Shown piece after piece: positions 21,317 to 36,480 of a stretch of 64,000 nt of DNA. Origin of the DNA: Bradyrhizobium sp. 141 (GTDB lineage: Bacteria; Pseudomonadota; Alphaproteobacteria; Rhizobiales; Xanthobacteraceae); assembly GCF_023074055.1 (NCBI RefSeq), contig NZ_JADPKR010000025.1, positions 124,001 to 188,000 of the forward strand, in the 5' to 3' direction. The stretch's first letter is position 1; each line of letters opens with the position of its first letter. The translations under genes were made by a program, and so were the position numbers. The notes under the pieces were generated by a model, which did no database searches, was not told where the DNA came from, and worked only from the letters and a program-made list of their open reading frames with translations.

Positions 21317-24019
21317 ATGGTTGATACCAAGACCCCTGACGACAAGAAGCTGAGCGTTCCGAGCAAGACGCTATCGCTCAAGCCGCGCGTCGAAACGGGC
21401 ACTGTACGTCAGAGCTTCAGCCATGGCCGCAGCAAGCAGGTCGTGGTCGAGAAGCGCGGCAAGCGCCGCATCGACGGCAGCCCCGAGCCGCAGGCTCCGA
21501 CGGTCGTTGCAAAGCCGACACCGGCCGCGCCCACGCCCGCTCCGTCGCGCCCTGCGCCGCCGCGCAACGCCGGCTCCGGCGTGGTGCTGCGCACGCTGAC
21601 CGAGGACGAACGCTCCGCCCGCGCCAGCGCGCTGGCCGATGCCAAGGTTCGCGAAGTCGAAGAGCGCCGCGTGGCCGAGGAAGAGGCGCAGCGCCGCGCT
21701 GTTCGCGAAGCCGCCGAACGCGCCGACCGCGAGGCCGCCGAATCCCGCCGCAAGGCCGAGGAAGAACGTCACCGTCACGAGGACGAAGCCAAGCGCAAGG
21801 CCGAGACCGAAGCCAAGAAGCGTTTTGGCGAAGGCGAACAGCCGCAATCTGCGCCGCGCCCCGCGGCGGCAGCCCCGGCTGCCCCTGCACCGCGCCCCGG
21901 CGCGCCCACGGCGCGGCCTGGAACCGCGACGGGACGCCCGGGAACGACGACGGCACGCCCTGGAACCACCACGCAGCGGCCGGCCGGCGGACCGGTGGGT
22001 CGCGCGCCCGCGGTCGCGGCCGGACCGGACGAGGACGATGGTCCGCGCCAGATTCGTCGCGGTCCCGGCGGCGCCGCGCGTCCCGTGGTCGCCCCCAAGC
22101 CCACCCACAAGCCCGGCCCGCAGAAGGAGCGCGGCCGCCTGACGGTTGTCACGGCGCTCAATGCCGATGAGGTGCGCGAGCGTTCGATCGCCTCGTTCCG
22201 CCGCCGTACCCAGCGCCTGAAGGGCCACGCCTCGAACGAGCCGAAGGAAAAGCTCATCCGCGAGGTGGTCATTCCGGAAGCGATCACGATCCAGGAACTC
22301 GCCAACCGCATGGCCGAGCGCGCGGTCGACGTCATCCGCATGCTGATGAAGCAGGGCGCGATGCACAAGATCACCGACGTGATCGATGCCGACACTGCCC
22401 AGCTGATCGCCGAAGAGCTCGGCCACACCGTCAAGCGGGTTGCCGCCTCCGACGTTGAGGAAGGCCTGTTCGACGCCATCGACGATTCCACCGACACCGA
22501 GACACGCTCGCCTGTCGTGACCGTGATGGGTCACGTCGACCACGGCAAGACCTCGCTGCTCGACGCGCTCCGTCATGCCAACGTGGTCTCCGGCGAGGCC
22601 GGCGGCATCACCCAGCATATCGGCGCCTATCAGGTGGTGTCGCCCGAGAGCGGCAAGAAGATCACCTTCATCGACACGCCCGGCCACGCCGCGTTCACCG
22701 CGATGCGCGCCCGCGGCGCCAAGGTCACCGACATCGTCGTGCTGGTGGTCGCGGCCGATGACGGCGTGATGCCGCAGACGATCGAAGCCATCAACCACGC
22801 CAAGGCGGCGCGGGTGCCGATCATCGTTGCCATCAACAAGATCGACAAGCCCGACGCCAAGCCCGAGCGCGTGCGCACCGAGCTTCTCCAGCACGAGGTG
22901 CAAGTCGAATCGTTCGGCGGCGAAGTCGTCGACGTCGAAGTGTCCGCCAAGAACAAGACCAATCTCGACAAGCTGCTCGAGATGATCGCGCTCCAGGCCG
23001 ACATTCTCGACCTCAAGACCAATTCGGAGCGTCCGGCCGAAGGCACCGTGATCGAGGCCAAGCTCGATCGCGGCCGCGGCCCGGTCGCGACCGTGCTGGT
23101 CCAGCGCGGCACGCTCCGGGTCGGCGACATCATCGTCGCAGGCGCCGAGATGGGCCGCGTCCGCGCGCTGATCTCGGATCAGGGCGAGACCGTGCAGGAA
23201 GCAGGTCCGTCGGTGCCGGTCGAAGTGCTCGGCTTCAACGGTCCGCCGGAAGCCGGCGATCGTCTCGCCGTGGTCGAGAACGAAGCCCGCGCCCGCCAGG
23301 TCACCAGCTATCGTGCGCACCAGAAGCGCGAGAACGCGGCTGCCTCGATCTCCGGCATGCGCGGCTCGCTCGAGCAGATGATGTCTCAATTGAAGACCGC
23401 GGGCCGCAAGGAATTCCCGCTGATCATCAAGGCCGACGTGCAGGGCTCGCTGGAAGCGATCCTCGGCTCGCTGGAGAAGCTCGGCACCGACGAAGTCGCA
23501 GCCCGCATCCTGCATGCCGGCGTCGGCGGCATCTCGGAATCCGACGTGACGCTGGCCGAAGGCTTCAACGCCGCGATCATCGGCTTCTCGGTTCGTGCCA
23601 ACAAGGAGGCCGCTGCGGCCGCCAAGCGCAACGGCATCGAGATCCGCTACTACAACATCATCTACGATCTCGTGGACGACGTGAAGAAGGCGATGAGCGG
23701 CTTGCTCGCGCCGACCTTGCGCGAAACCATGCTCGGCAATGCCGCCATCCTGGAGATCTTCAACATCTCCAAGGTCGGCAAGGTCGCCGGCTGCCGTGTC
23801 ACCGACGGCACCGTGGAACGCGGCGCCAATGTGCGCCTGATCCGCGACAACGTCGTCGTGCACGAAGGCAAGCTGTCGACGCTGAAGCGCTTCAAGGACG
23901 AAGTGAAGGAAGTCCAGTCCGGTCAGGAATGCGGCATGGCCTTCGAGAACTACCACGACATGCGTGCCGGTGACGTGATCGAGTGTTACCGCGTGGAGAC
24001 GATCCAGCGCTCCCTGTAA
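21317..24019 (+). CDS. infB: Translation initiation factor IF-2
   Basis: 900 residues. A long N-terminal region rich in Ala/Pro/Arg/Glu (to about residue 310) includes a charged coiled-coil stretch and a run of GRPGT/ARPGT repeats near residues 195-220. The IF2 core follows: G1 GHVDHGKT (405-412), G3 DTPGH, G4 NKID, then domain II and the C-terminal initiator-tRNA-binding domain (end about residue 895). IF-2 positions fMet-tRNA on the ribosome with GTP. The repeats in the N-terminal part make it strain-variable. Confidence 0.97.
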   Translation: MVDTKTPDDKKLSVPSKTLSLKPRVETGTVRQSFSHGRSKQVVVEKRGKRRIDGSPEPQAPTVVAKPTPAAPTPAPSRPAPPRNAGSGVVLRTLTEDERSARASALADAKVREVEERRVAEEEAQRRAVREAAERADREAAESRRKAEEERHRHEDEAKRKAETEAKKRFGEGEQPQSAPRPAAAAPAAPAPRPGAPTARPGTATGRPGTTTARPGTTTQRPAGGPVGRAPAVAAGPDEDDGPRQIRRGPGGAARPVVAPKPTHKPGPQKERGRLTVVTALNADEVRERSIASFRRRTQRLKGHASNEPKEKLIREVVIPEAITIQELANRMAERAVDVIRMLMKQGAMHKITDVIDADTAQLIAEELGHTVKRVAASDVEEGLFDAIDDSTDTETRSPVVTVMGHVDHGKTSLLDALRHANVVSGEAGGITQHIGAYQVVSPESGKKITFIDTPGHAAFTAMRARGAKVTDIVVLVVAADDGVMPQTIEAINHAKAARVPIIVAINKIDKPDAKPERVRTELLQHEVQVESFGGEVVDVEVSAKNKTNLDKLLEMIALQADILDLKTNSERPAEGTVIEAKLDRGRGPVATVLVQRGTLRVGDIIVAGAEMGRVRALISDQGETVQEAGPSVPVEVLGFNGPPEAGDRLAVVENEARARQVTSYRAHQKRENAAASISGMRGSLEQMMSQLKTAGRKEFPLIIKADVQGSLEAILGSLEKLGTDEVAARILHAGVGGISESDVTLAEGFNAAIIGFSVRANKEAAAAAKRNGIEIRYYNIIYDLVDDVKKAMSGLLAPTLRETMLGNAAILEIFNISKVGKVAGCRVTDGTVERGANVRLIRDNVVVHEGKLSTLKRFKDEVKEVQSGQECGMAFENYHDMRAGDVIECYRVETIQRSL

Positions 24020-24072
24020 GTCCAAATCTTACCGAAGCGCCCGGATCTTTTTGAGCTGAAATTGCGGGAGTG

Positions 24073-24158
24073 CGATGGCCGGATTTTTTCCGGCCATCCA
24101 CCCCTCTTCGTTTCAACAGGACAAATGACAATGCCCGTGTCCCAAACACGGGCATGAC
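24073..24158. repeat. Diverged palindromic repeat, family B
   Basis: A first hairpin CGATGGCCGGA...TCCGGCCATCCACC is followed by ATGCCCGTGT...ACACGGGCATGACG. The plan matches the family B double hairpin, but the stems are rewritten and the loops differ. It occupies most of the 155-bp infB-rbfA gap. Confidence 0.65.
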
Positions 24159-24174
24159 GAGGTGATTTTCGAGA

Positions 24175-24621
24175 ATGCCACGCCATCATCAGAAGAAGAG
24201 TTCCGCACCAGGCGGGGGCTCGCAACGCCAGTTGCGCGTCGGCGAGCAGGTTCGCCACGCGATGGCCGAGATTCTGGCGCAAGGCAATGTGCATGATGCG
24301 GATCTCGAAGGTCACATCATCACCGTGCCGGAGGTGCGGATGTCGCCCGACCTGAAGCTCGCGACCGTCTACGTGATGCCGCTCGGTGGCCGCGACACCG
24401 AGATCATCATCGCTGCGCTCGAACGCAACAAGAAGTTCTTGCGCGGCGAGGTCGCGCGGCGCGTTAACCTGAAATTTGCACCTGACCTTCGCTTCCGCGT
24501 CGACGAGCGATTCGACGAAGCGGAACGGATCGAGAAGCTTTTGCGAACACCTGCGGTGCAGAAGGACCTCGAACAGGACTTGGAACAGAATCCGGATACG
24601 GATCGGGAAGAAGAACAATGA
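24175..24621 (+). CDS. rbfA: Ribosome-binding factor A
   Basis: 148 residues with the RbfA KH-like fold. The N terminus ([18 protein letters not shown]) and the motif [17 protein letters not shown] are typical, as is the late [25 protein letters not shown]. RbfA is a cold-shock 30S maturation factor. It overlaps truB by ATGA, within the infB-rbfA-truB-rpsO-pnp operon. Confidence 0.95.
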   Translation: MPRHHQKKSSAPGGGSQRQLRVGEQVRHAMAEILAQGNVHDADLEGHIITVPEVRMSPDLKLATVYVMPLGGRDTEIIIAALERNKKFLRGEVARRVNLKFAPDLRFRVDERFDEAERIEKLLRTPAVQKDLEQDLEQNPDTDREEEQ

Positions 24622-25739
24622 CGATGGACCCGGCTCACGGCACGATCGGCGGCGAAGAAGCCGATCAGCGCGACGTGCAGAAAAATAATTTTGCGGACGT
24701 CGGCGGCCATTCTCAGCCGCATCAGGAGCCGCGCCGCGTCAACAACGATCCGCGTGCCAATAACAAGCAGAAGGGCAACCAGGTTCGCCGCGACCGGCGC
24801 GACGTCCATGGCTGGGTCGTGCTCGACAAGCCGATCGGCATGACCTCGACGCAGGCGGTTGCGGTGCTCAAGCGCTTGTTCAACGCCAAGCGCGCCGGAC
24901 ACGCCGGCACGCTCGATCCGCTCGCCTCGGGCGGGCTGCCGATCGCGCTCGGGGAAGCCACTAAGACCGTTCCCTTCGTCATGGACGGCCGCAAGCGCTA
25001 CCAGTTCACGGTGTGCTGGGGCGAGGAGCGCGACACCGACGACATCGAGGGCCGGGTCACCGCGACCTCGGACCAGCGTCCGACCCGGGAGGCCATCCAG
25101 GCCCTCCTGCCCCGCTTCACCGGGGTGATCGAGCAGATCCCGCCGCGCTATTCCGCGATCAAGATCCAGGGCGAGCGCGCCTATGACCTCGCCCGCGACG
25201 GCGAGGTCGTCGAACTGGCCGCCCGTCCGGTCGAGATTCACCATTTAACCCTTGTAGATCAACCGGATAACGACCGGGCCGTGTTCGAAGCCGAATGCGG
25301 CAAGGGCACCTATGTCCGCGCCCTCGCCCGCGATATGGGCCGGATTCTCGGCACTTTCGGCCATATCTGCGCGCTGCGGCGGACCCTGGTCGGCCCATTT
25401 GGCGAAAACGACATGATTCCACTGGATCAGCTGGAGGCTTTGTGCGATAGAGCCGCGTCCGGCGAGGGTAGCCTCGCGGACGCGCTTATGCCCGTTGAGA
25501 CCGCGCTGGACGACATCCCGGCACTGGCCGTCACTCGGGCTGATGCGGCAAGGCTCCATCGGGGCCAGGCCGTTTTGTTGCGCGGACGGGATGCGCCCAC
25601 TTGTAGCGGCACAGTCTATGTCACGGTGGCAGGCCGGCTTCTCGCGCTTGCTGAAGTCGGCAATGGCGAAATCATCCCCAAGCGTGTGTTCAACCTGACC
25701 GGCTTGACTGCCTCAACCGGTCGCAACGAGAGAAATTGA
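24618..25739 (+). CDS. truB: tRNA pseudouridine(55) synthase
   Basis: 373 residues. The catalytic motif [12 protein letters not shown], with the pseudouridine-synthase Asp, follows [22 protein letters not shown] and the [17 protein letters not shown] block come next. It makes psi55 in the T-loop of tRNAs. About 60 residues of polar, Asn/Arg/Gln-rich sequence precede the conserved domain, an extension absent from E. coli TruB. Either the start overlaps rbfA as given or the true start is later (no good internal ATG before the domain). A C-terminal PUA-like segment is present. Confidence 0.94.
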   Translation: MTMDPAHGTIGGEEADQRDVQKNNFADVGGHSQPHQEPRRVNNDPRANNKQKGNQVRRDRRDVHGWVVLDKPIGMTSTQAVAVLKRLFNAKRAGHAGTLDPLASGGLPIALGEATKTVPFVMDGRKRYQFTVCWGEERDTDDIEGRVTATSDQRPTREAIQALLPRFTGVIEQIPPRYSAIKIQGERAYDLARDGEVVELAARPVEIHHLTLVDQPDNDRAVFEAECGKGTYVRALARDMGRILGTFGHICALRRTLVGPFGENDMIPLDQLEALCDRAASGEGSLADALMPVETALDDIPALAVTRADAARLHRGQAVLLRGRDAPTCSGTVYVTVAGRLLALAEVGNGEIIPKRVFNLTGLTASTGRNERN

Positions 25740-25741
25740 CG

Positions 25742-26011
25742 ATGTCGATTGCCGCAGAACGCAAAGCGGAAGTCATCAAGACGAATGCTAACAAGGCCGG
25801 CGACACCGGCTCGCCCGAGGTTCAGGTCGCGATCCTGTCGGAACGCATCAACAACCTCACCAACCATTTCAAGACCCACGTGAAGGACAACCATTCGCGT
25901 CGCGGCCTCTTGAAGCTGGTCTCGACCCGCCGCTCGCTGCTCGACTACCTCAAGAAGCGGGACGAAGCGCGGTACAAGGCGCTGCTCGAGAAGCACAACA
26001 TTCGTCGCTAA
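25742..26011 (+). CDS. rpsO: 30S ribosomal protein S15
   Basis: 89 residues ([13 protein letters not shown]...KHNIRR), the standard S15 length. The signature [21 protein letters not shown] and [22 protein letters not shown] are complete. S15 binds 16S rRNA helices 20-22 as a primary assembly protein. The TTG at 25736 is less likely than ATG 25742. It is followed by a strong intrinsic terminator. Confidence 0.97.
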   Translation: MSIAAERKAEVIKTNANKAGDTGSPEVQVAILSERINNLTNHFKTHVKDNHSRRGLLKLVSTRRSLLDYLKKRDEARYKALLEKHNIRR

Positions 26012-26020
26012 CAGTTCTTG

Positions 26021-26043
26021 CGCGCGCCAACGGCGCGCGTTTT
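26021..26043 (+). terminator. Intrinsic terminator after rpsO
   Basis: Perfect stem CGCGCGCC (26021-26028)/GGCGCGCG (26032-26039), loop AAC, followed by TTTT (26040-26043). It lies 10 bp after the rpsO stop. The T-tract is short, so partial read-through into pnp is possible. Confidence 0.8.
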
Positions 26044-26266
26044 CGCACGTGGCTTCGAACGAAAGCGCCTATTTTAAGCTTTTTGATCGAGGCTGCGCGC
26101 ACGTCGGATGCGAGCCGTTGACGGCTGGCATCCGGGGCACGATCGGCGAAGACCGCGGTTCGGTGTTCGCATTCGTGCCGACTGAAAGTCCAGCAGCAAT
26201 CCGGCGGCTGGGCACAACGGGCAAGGCGCCCGTATGACCCGAAAGGATGGACGCCATCCGAAATCC
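26044..26266. other. rpsO-pnp intergenic stretch with no supported gene
   Basis: The gap between rpsO and pnp is about 380 bp. This first part has no recognisable gene. An open frame of 62 codons (26049-26237) has no ribosome binding site, no known domain and atypical composition. A promoter for pnp is expected here, but none stands out. Confidence 0.5.
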
Positions 26267-26340
26267 AAAAACCATGGCAGGATCGCAGGACGCTGATCAC
26301 CCGCTTCGATCAGCGCCCCGCAATCTTGCGCATGGTTTTT
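26267..26340 (+). promoter_or_regulatory. Long hairpin in the pnp leader
   Basis: The arms AAAAACCATG (26267-26276) and CATGGTTTTT (26331-26340) pair perfectly. The pairing continues inward with small bulges to an 8-bp perfect inner stem CGCTGATC (26291-26298)/GATCAGCG (26308-26315). In total nearly 30 bp are paired. It ends 50 bp before the pnp ATG. In E. coli a long pnp-leader stem is cut by RNase III and then used for PNPase autoregulation, and this structure occupies the same place. The U-run on its 3' side also makes it terminator-like. Confidence 0.65.
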
Positions 26341-26390
26341 GTTTTTCGAGAGCCGTCCCTTCTTTCGAGAACCCATGAAAGAAGACATCT

Positions 26391-28547
<2,157 letters not shown>

Positions 28548-28571
28548 TCGCACCGCACATCAGACACACGA

Positions 28572-28597
28572 AGGGCGGCCTCTCGGCCGCCCTTTTT
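28572..28597 (+). terminator. Intrinsic terminator after pnp
   Basis: Perfect 9-bp stem AGGGCGGCC (28572-28580)/GGCCGCCCT (28585-28593) with loop TCTC and a TTTTT run, then TGTTTGTTTG. It marks the end of the rimP-to-pnp cluster. Confidence 0.92.
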
Positions 28598-28629
28598 GTT
28601 TGTTTGTGCTCGCTCCGGCGATCTGCGCT

Positions 28630-28741
28630 CCCTCTCCCGCTTGCGGGAGAGGGTCGGGGAGAGGGTGTCTCCCCGGAGAGACTCCCGATGAGGAGACCCT
28701 CACCCGCGCCTCCGGCGCGACCTCTCCCGCAAGCGGGAGAG
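28630..28741. repeat. Palindromic repeat, family E (copy 1)
   Basis: The ends CCCTCTCCCGCTTGCGGGAGAG and CTCTCCCGCAAGCGGGAGAG are each hairpins and also pair with each other. A GTGTCTCC/GGAGACC inner pair and a CCGCGCCTCCGGCGCG hairpin lie between. A related copy is at 51024-51148. It separates convergent pnp and katG. Confidence 0.8.
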
Positions 28742-28751
28742 ATGAAGTGCC

Positions 28752-31955
<3,204 letters not shown>

Positions 31956-31962
31956 GCGCCGG

Positions 31963-32427
31963 ATGTCGCATCCGCTCATTCGCCCCGCCCGCGCAGACGA
32001 ATACGATGAGGTCGGCCGCGTCTGGATGGAGAGCTGGGTCTCGACCGGCCTCGGCGAGGCCAGCGACTTCCTGCTGGCAAATCTGCGCGCGCGCATCCGG
32101 CGCGAGATCGAGGACGGCTGGAGCCTGTTTGTCGCCGACGATCAAGGCACGATCGCCGCCATGCTGGCTCTGCATTTGCGGATGCTCTATCTCGACATGC
32201 TCTTCGTCGCGCCGGCCTATCAGGGCCGATCGCTCGGCCGGCAATTGCTCGCCTTCACCCGCACGCAAATGCCTGATGAGATGTACCTGCGTTGCGTCCG
32301 CGAGAACGAAAAAGCCTGGCGCTGGTACGAGCGCGCAGGTTTTGTGTTCGAGAAGGAAGAGATTGAGCCGTCGAATGGGTTCGTGATGAAGTACTATCGG
32401 TGGAAGCGGCAGCGACCGATTGGATAG
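31963..32427 (+). CDS. GNAT-family N-acetyltransferase
   Basis: 154 residues. The acetyl-CoA loop is LDMLFVAPAYQGRSLGRQLLAF, and the C-terminal GNAT block is ENEKAWRWYERAGFVFEKEE. The substrate is unknown. It starts 7 bp after oxyR, so it is probably in the same transcript. Confidence 0.85.
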   Translation: MSHPLIRPARADEYDEVGRVWMESWVSTGLGEASDFLLANLRARIRREIEDGWSLFVADDQGTIAAMLALHLRMLYLDMLFVAPAYQGRSLGRQLLAFTRTQMPDEMYLRCVRENEKAWRWYERAGFVFEKEEIEPSNGFVMKYYRWKRQRPIG

Positions 32428-32519
32428 ACGGCGACCTCCGGGTGCAGCTTGCGGTTGTCACAGTCCCACCCTAGTGTGGGTCATCCGACGACCTCCTGTT
32501 TCTGATCCCCCTGGAATCC

Positions 32520-33356
32520 ATGTTTCGATTTGCTGCCTCATTGCTCGTCCCATTGTCCCTTCTGGCTTCGGCATCAGCGCAAACTCCTCCCGCAACCTCC
32601 GCGTCTCCCGCAGCGGCCGCACCGGCAAAACCAGCTGCCAAGAAGGCCACGCCGAAGGCCAAACCGGTGGCGAAGCAGCCGGTCGCGGTCGAGAGCGGCC
32701 CCTGCAAGCTCGGCGTGATCTCGGTGATCGGCGAGCGCTACTCCGTCCAGAAATTCGGACTGACCATTTTCGAGAACGAGGAGGCCGAAATCCCCATCGA
32801 CTGGGGTCTCGACGATCTCGTGTTTGCGCGGGTGAAAGCCGCAACGGGCGGCGATCCCGGCGTTCGCAGGATCGCCTACCCCAAGGGAGCCTTCGAACCC
32901 TTCTATCATCCGAAATCGCGATTCATTCCCGATCCTAACGAACGCCTGCCGGCGATCGTGCGCGGCATCACGCCGAACGTGAGCTGCGATCGCTATCTCG
33001 TTGCGACCACGTACAAGGGAGAATTGCCGGGCAGCCGCATGATGTTGAATGGCATCGGCACATTCAATCAAGGGCTCGGAAATCTGATCCGGCATTCGCA
33101 CTTGTTCGCGAACATCTCGATCAACCTGATCGACGGCCGGAGCTACGAGGAGATCAAGCGCCCCTTTGTGAATTTCGGCGCGAACTTCGCCGCAAGTATG
33201 CGACTGACCGAAGACCCGCTTAACAAGCTCGACAATGACCAGTTCCCCAACCCGCCCGCGACGGCTTCGAGCAGCGCGATCCTGCGCGAGAAAACGCGGG
33301 CGCTCATCACCGACAGGCTCGATCGGGGGCTTCCCGGCTATCTGAAGCAAGACTGA
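32520..33356 (+). CDS. Secreted protein of unknown function
   Basis: 278 residues. A clear signal peptide (FRFAASLLVPLSLLASASA, cleavage near residue 21) is followed by an Ala/Pro/Lys-rich linker to about residue 55. A compact domain then contains two Cys (GPCKLG and VSCDRY) that could form a disulfide. Recognisable internal phrases are IGERYSVQKFGLTIF, IDWGLDDLVFARV and ISINLIDGRSYEEIKRPFVNFG. I do not recognise the family. It is probably periplasmic. It stands alone between the acetyltransferase and a GST gene. Confidence 0.8.
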   Translation: MFRFAASLLVPLSLLASASAQTPPATSASPAAAAPAKPAAKKATPKAKPVAKQPVAVESGPCKLGVISVIGERYSVQKFGLTIFENEEAEIPIDWGLDDLVFARVKAATGGDPGVRRIAYPKGAFEPFYHPKSRFIPDPNERLPAIVRGITPNVSCDRYLVATTYKGELPGSRMMLNGIGTFNQGLGNLIRHSHLFANISINLIDGRSYEEIKRPFVNFGANFAASMRLTEDPLNKLDNDQFPNPPATASSSAILREKTRALITDRLDRGLPGYLKQD

Positions 33357-33492
33357 TACGCGCTCATTCGCGTCGACCAAGATGTTGACGACCGAACACT
33401 GCATCGGGCCAACCGTAGTGCGTTGCGATTTCGATACAGACACGCGATGAATGGGCCTCGCCCCGCCTCACGCCGATGGAAGGTCCCCCGCC

Positions 33493-34089
33493 ATGATCAA
33501 GCTCTATTGGTCGCCCCGCTCGCGCTCGTTCACGACACTCTGGCTGATGGAAGAGAGCGGCCTTGCCTATGAGCGCGTGCTGACCGACATCTCGACCGGC
33601 GCGCAGAAGGCGCCGGAGTTTCTCAAGGTCAATCCGATGGGCAAGGTTCCGGCGCTCGCCGACGGCGACGTTGCACTCGGCGAAGCCGCCGCGATCTGCG
33701 CCTACATTGCCGACCGCTATCCCGAGACGAAGCTGGCGCCACTCGTGACCGATCCGCGCCGTGGGCGGTATCTGCAATGGCTGTTCTTTTCGCCGGGCTG
33801 CATCGAGCCCGCCATCATCCAGATCTTCACCAAGATCGAGATCCCGACCTCGACCGCCGCCTGGGGCAGCGCGACGCAGGTCTTCGACGTGCTGGAAGCC
33901 GCGCTCGCCAAGGGGCCCTGGATCCTCGGCGAGGAATTTTCGGCCGCCGACATCACGATCGGATCGGGCCTGAACTTCGCGGTGCGCCTGTTCAAGATGG
34001 TGCCGTCACGTCCCGCCTTCGATGCCTATCTCGCGCGCTGCATGGCGCGGCCGGCGTTCCAGCGTGCGGAAAAGGTCGCGGCGGGTTGA
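33493..34089 (+). CDS. Glutathione S-transferase family protein
   Basis: 198 residues from ATG 33493 (MIKLYWSPRSRSFTTLWLMEE). The thioredoxin-like N-terminal domain has a Ser/Arg-rich active-site region (SPRSRS) and the glutathione-anchoring NPMGKVPAL and GEAAAICAYIADRYP motifs. The C-terminal helical domain includes GPWILGEEFSAADITIGSGL. It is a cytosolic detoxification enzyme or isomerase of unknown substrate. Confidence 0.87.
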   Translation: MIKLYWSPRSRSFTTLWLMEESGLAYERVLTDISTGAQKAPEFLKVNPMGKVPALADGDVALGEAAAICAYIADRYPETKLAPLVTDPRRGRYLQWLFFSPGCIEPAIIQIFTKIEIPTSTAAWGSATQVFDVLEAALAKGPWILGEEFSAADITIGSGLNFAVRLFKMVPSRPAFDAYLARCMARPAFQRAEKVAAG

Positions 34090-34098
34090 AGCAGCTCT

Positions 34099-34193
34099 CG
34101 TAGGGTGGGCAAAGGCGCCTTCGCCGTGCCCACCATCTGAAATCATTGAGAGACGGTGGGCACGTCGCTTGCGCTCCTTTGCCCACCCTACGG
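34099..34193. repeat. Palindromic repeat, family C (copy 2)
   Basis: The ends CGTAGGGTGGGCAAAGG and CCTTTGCCCACCCTACG pair. The internal GTGCCCACC and GGTGGGCAC pair. It lies between the convergent GST and fabI genes. Confidence 0.85.
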
Positions 34194-34207
34194 AATCTGC
34201 GAACGGT

Positions 34208-35005
34208 TCATTCCGCCTTCAGATCGTCGGGCCTCGGCATCAGGACGATGTTGTAGCCGGAATCGACATAGTGGATCTCGCCGGTCACGCCGCCGGACAG
34301 ATCCGACAGCAGATACAGCGCCGAGCCGCCGAGCTCGTCGAGCGTGACGCCGCGGCGGAGCGGCGAATGCTTCTGCATGTAAGCGAACATCGCGCGCGCC
34401 TCGCCGATGCCCGAGCCGGCGAGCGTGCGGATGGGGCCTGCGGAGATTGCGTTGACGCGGATGCCGCGGGGTCCGAAATCGGAGGCGAGATAGCGCACCG
34501 AGGCTTCCAGCGCCGCCTTGGCCACGCCCATCACGTTGTAGTTCGGCATCGCGCGCTCCGAGGCCCCGAAGGTCAGCGTGATCATGCTGCCGCCCTCCGT
34601 CATCAGCTCTGCGGCGCGCTTTGCGACTTCCGTGAACGAGAAGCAGGAGATCACCATCGTGCGCGAGAAGTTCTCGCGGCTGGTGTCGGCGTAGCGGCCC
34701 TTCAGCTCGTTCTTGTCGGCAAAGCCGATGGCGTGGATCACGAAATCGAGCTTGCCCCACTTTTCGCGCAGCACATCGAAGGTGGCATCGACACTTGCGA
34801 TGTCCTCGACATCGCAAGGCAGCACCAGATCGACCCCGAGCTGCTCGGCCAGCGGCTTGACGCGCTTGCCCAGCGCCTCGCCCTGGAAGGTGAAGGCAAG
34901 CTCGGCACCGTGGGCATGCAGCGTCTTCGCCATGCCCCAGGCGATCGAGTGATCATTAGCGATGCCCATGATCAGACCGCGCTTGCCTTTCATCAAACCT
35001 TCCAT
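34208..35005 (-). CDS. fabI: Enoyl-[acyl-carrier-protein] reductase (NADH)
   Basis: 265 residues from the ATG read at 35005 (MEGLMKGKRGLIMG), preceded by GGAAGG. An extension to 35032 is unsupported. SDR fold: the GIANDHSIAWGMAK nucleotide loop, then the FabI catalytic Tyr156-x6-Lys163 (NYNVMGVAK). FabI performs the last reduction in each fatty-acid elongation cycle. It lies with fabB and fabA on the same strand, but a long repeat separates fabI from fabB. Confidence 0.96.
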   Translation of the reverse strand: MEGLMKGKRGLIMGIANDHSIAWGMAKTLHAHGAELAFTFQGEALGKRVKPLAEQLGVDLVLPCDVEDIASVDATFDVLREKWGKLDFVIHAIGFADKNELKGRYADTSRENFSRTMVISCFSFTEVAKRAAELMTEGGSMITLTFGASERAMPNYNVMGVAKAALEASVRYLASDFGPRGIRVNAISAGPIRTLAGSGIGEARAMFAYMQKHSPLRRGVTLDELGGSALYLLSDLSGGVTGEIHYVDSGYNIVLMPRPDDLKAE

Positions 35006-35027
35006 CTCGCGACTACCTTCCGCTTTC

Positions 35028-35176
35028 GTCATGCCCGGGCATAGCCGTCTGAAGGACGGCGTCGATTCGCTCGCCTATGACCCGGGCATCCACGCCCTTC
35101 AGCGCCTGAGGCTAAGACGTGGATGGCCGGGACATCTGGCGCGAAGACGCGCTTCGCGCTTTTGCCCGGCCATGAC
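35028..35176. repeat. Palindromic repeat, family B (expanded form)
   Basis: The ends GTCATGCCCGGGC and GCCCGGCCATGAC and the central ATCCACG/CGTGGAT pair match the family B plan. Both hairpin tips carry extra inserted palindromic sequence (CCGTCTGAAGGACGG on the left, GCGCGAAGACGCGCTTCGCGC on the right). The element is therefore about 149 bp instead of about 85. Confidence 0.75.
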
Positions 35177-35205
35177 GAGAAATTACCAACACGTCCGCGA
35201 GGACG

Positions 35206-36429
35206 TCACGCATCCAGCCGGCTGAATACCAGCGTGGCGTTGGTGCCGCCGAAGCCGAAGGAGTTCGACAGCACGGTGCCGATCTTGACGTTGTCGATGC
35301 GCTTGCGCACGATCGGCATGTCGGCGAAAACAGGATCGAGCTCCTGGATGTGCGCGCTCTCGCAGATGAAGCCGTTATTCATCATCAGCAGCGAGTAGAT
35401 CGCCTCCTGCACGCCGGTAGCGCCCAGCGAGTGGCCGGTCAGCGCCTTGGTGGCCGAGATCGGCGGGCACTTCTCGCCACTTCCGAACACCCGACGGAGC
35501 GCGTCGATCTCCGGGGGATCGCCGGCCGGCGTCGAGGTCGCGTGGGGATTGATGTAGTCCACCTTGGTCTTCACCGTCGACATTGCCATGCGCATGCAGC
35601 GCTCGGCGCCTTCACCCGATGGCGCGACCATGTCGTAGCCGTCCGAAGTCGCGCCGTAACCGACGATCTCGCCGTAAATGCGGGCGCCCCGCGCCTTGGC
35701 ATGCTCGAGCTCTTCCAGCACCAGCACGCCGGCGCCGCCGGCGATGACGAAGCCGTCGCGGTTGACGTCGTAGGGACGCGAGGCCGTGGCAGGCGTGTCA
35801 TTGTACTTCGAGGACATCGCGCCCATGGCGTCGAACAGCACCGACAGCGACCAGTCCAATTCTTCACAGCCACCGGCGAAGATGACGTCCTGCTTGCCGA
35901 TCTGGATCGTCTCATAGGCATTGCCGACGCAATGATTCGACGTCGCGCAGGCCGAGGAGATCGAGTAGTTCACGCCCTTGATCTTGAACCAGGTCGCAAG
36001 CGTCGCGGAGGCCGTGGACGACATCGCCTTCGGCACTGCAAACGGTCCGACGCGCTTCGGTCCCTTGGTGCGGGTGATGTCGGCGGCTTCGACGATGGTG
36101 CGGGCGGACGGGCCGCCGGAGCCCATGATGATGCCGGTGCGGATGTTGGAGACTTCGTCAGGCGACAGACCGGAATCCTGAATCGCCTGCTCCATCGCAA
36201 CATGATTCCACGCCGCGCCCTGACCGAGGAAACGCATGGCGCGGCGGTCGACCACCGTCGCGGGATCGAGCGTCGGCGCGCCTTGCACCTGCGAACGAAA
36301 CCCTAGCTCGGCATGTTTCTCAGCCCGAGAAATGCCCGACTTCGCCTCGTGAAGGCTCGCAAGCACTTCCTGGGTGTTGTTTCCGATCGACGAGACGATG
36401 CCCATCCCGGTGACCACAACCCGCCTCAT
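35206..36429 (-). CDS. fabB: 3-oxoacyl-ACP synthase I (FabB)
   Basis: 407 residues with a thiolase fold. The catalytic triad is Cys161 (SSACATS), His in [11 protein letters not shown] and His in TGHSLGATG. FabB elongates unsaturated intermediates made by FabA, encoded just upstream. The pairing supports FabB over FabF. The start [14 protein letters not shown] is the canonical N terminus. fabA ends 51 bp upstream, so fabA-fabB is an operon. Confidence 0.95.
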   Translation of the reverse strand: MRRVVVTGMGIVSSIGNNTQEVLASLHEAKSGISRAEKHAELGFRSQVQGAPTLDPATVVDRRAMRFLGQGAAWNHVAMEQAIQDSGLSPDEVSNIRTGIIMGSGGPSARTIVEAADITRTKGPKRVGPFAVPKAMSSTASATLATWFKIKGVNYSISSACATSNHCVGNAYETIQIGKQDVIFAGGCEELDWSLSVLFDAMGAMSSKYNDTPATASRPYDVNRDGFVIAGGAGVLVLEELEHAKARGARIYGEIVGYGATSDGYDMVAPSGEGAERCMRMAMSTVKTKVDYINPHATSTPAGDPPEIDALRRVFGSGEKCPPISATKALTGHSLGATGVQEAIYSLLMMNNGFICESAHIQELDPVFADMPIVRKRIDNVKIGTVLSNSFGFGGTNATLVFSRLDA

Positions 36430-36480
36430 GACAGCCTCGCCCTGCTCGTTGTCTTGCTCGTTCTCTTCGTGGTGATGCGC

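Noticed and set aside
21371..24025. 884-codon open frame opposite infB
   Set aside because: Mirror of IF-2 codon bias (His/Asp/Leu/Gly-rich, no motifs); the same explanation holds for the large frames opposite pnp (26406-28553), divL (51374-53857) and katG (29631-30974).
26049..26237. 62-codon open frame between rpsO and pnp
   Set aside because: No ribosome binding site or recognisable domain; lies just after a terminator and before the pnp leader hairpin.
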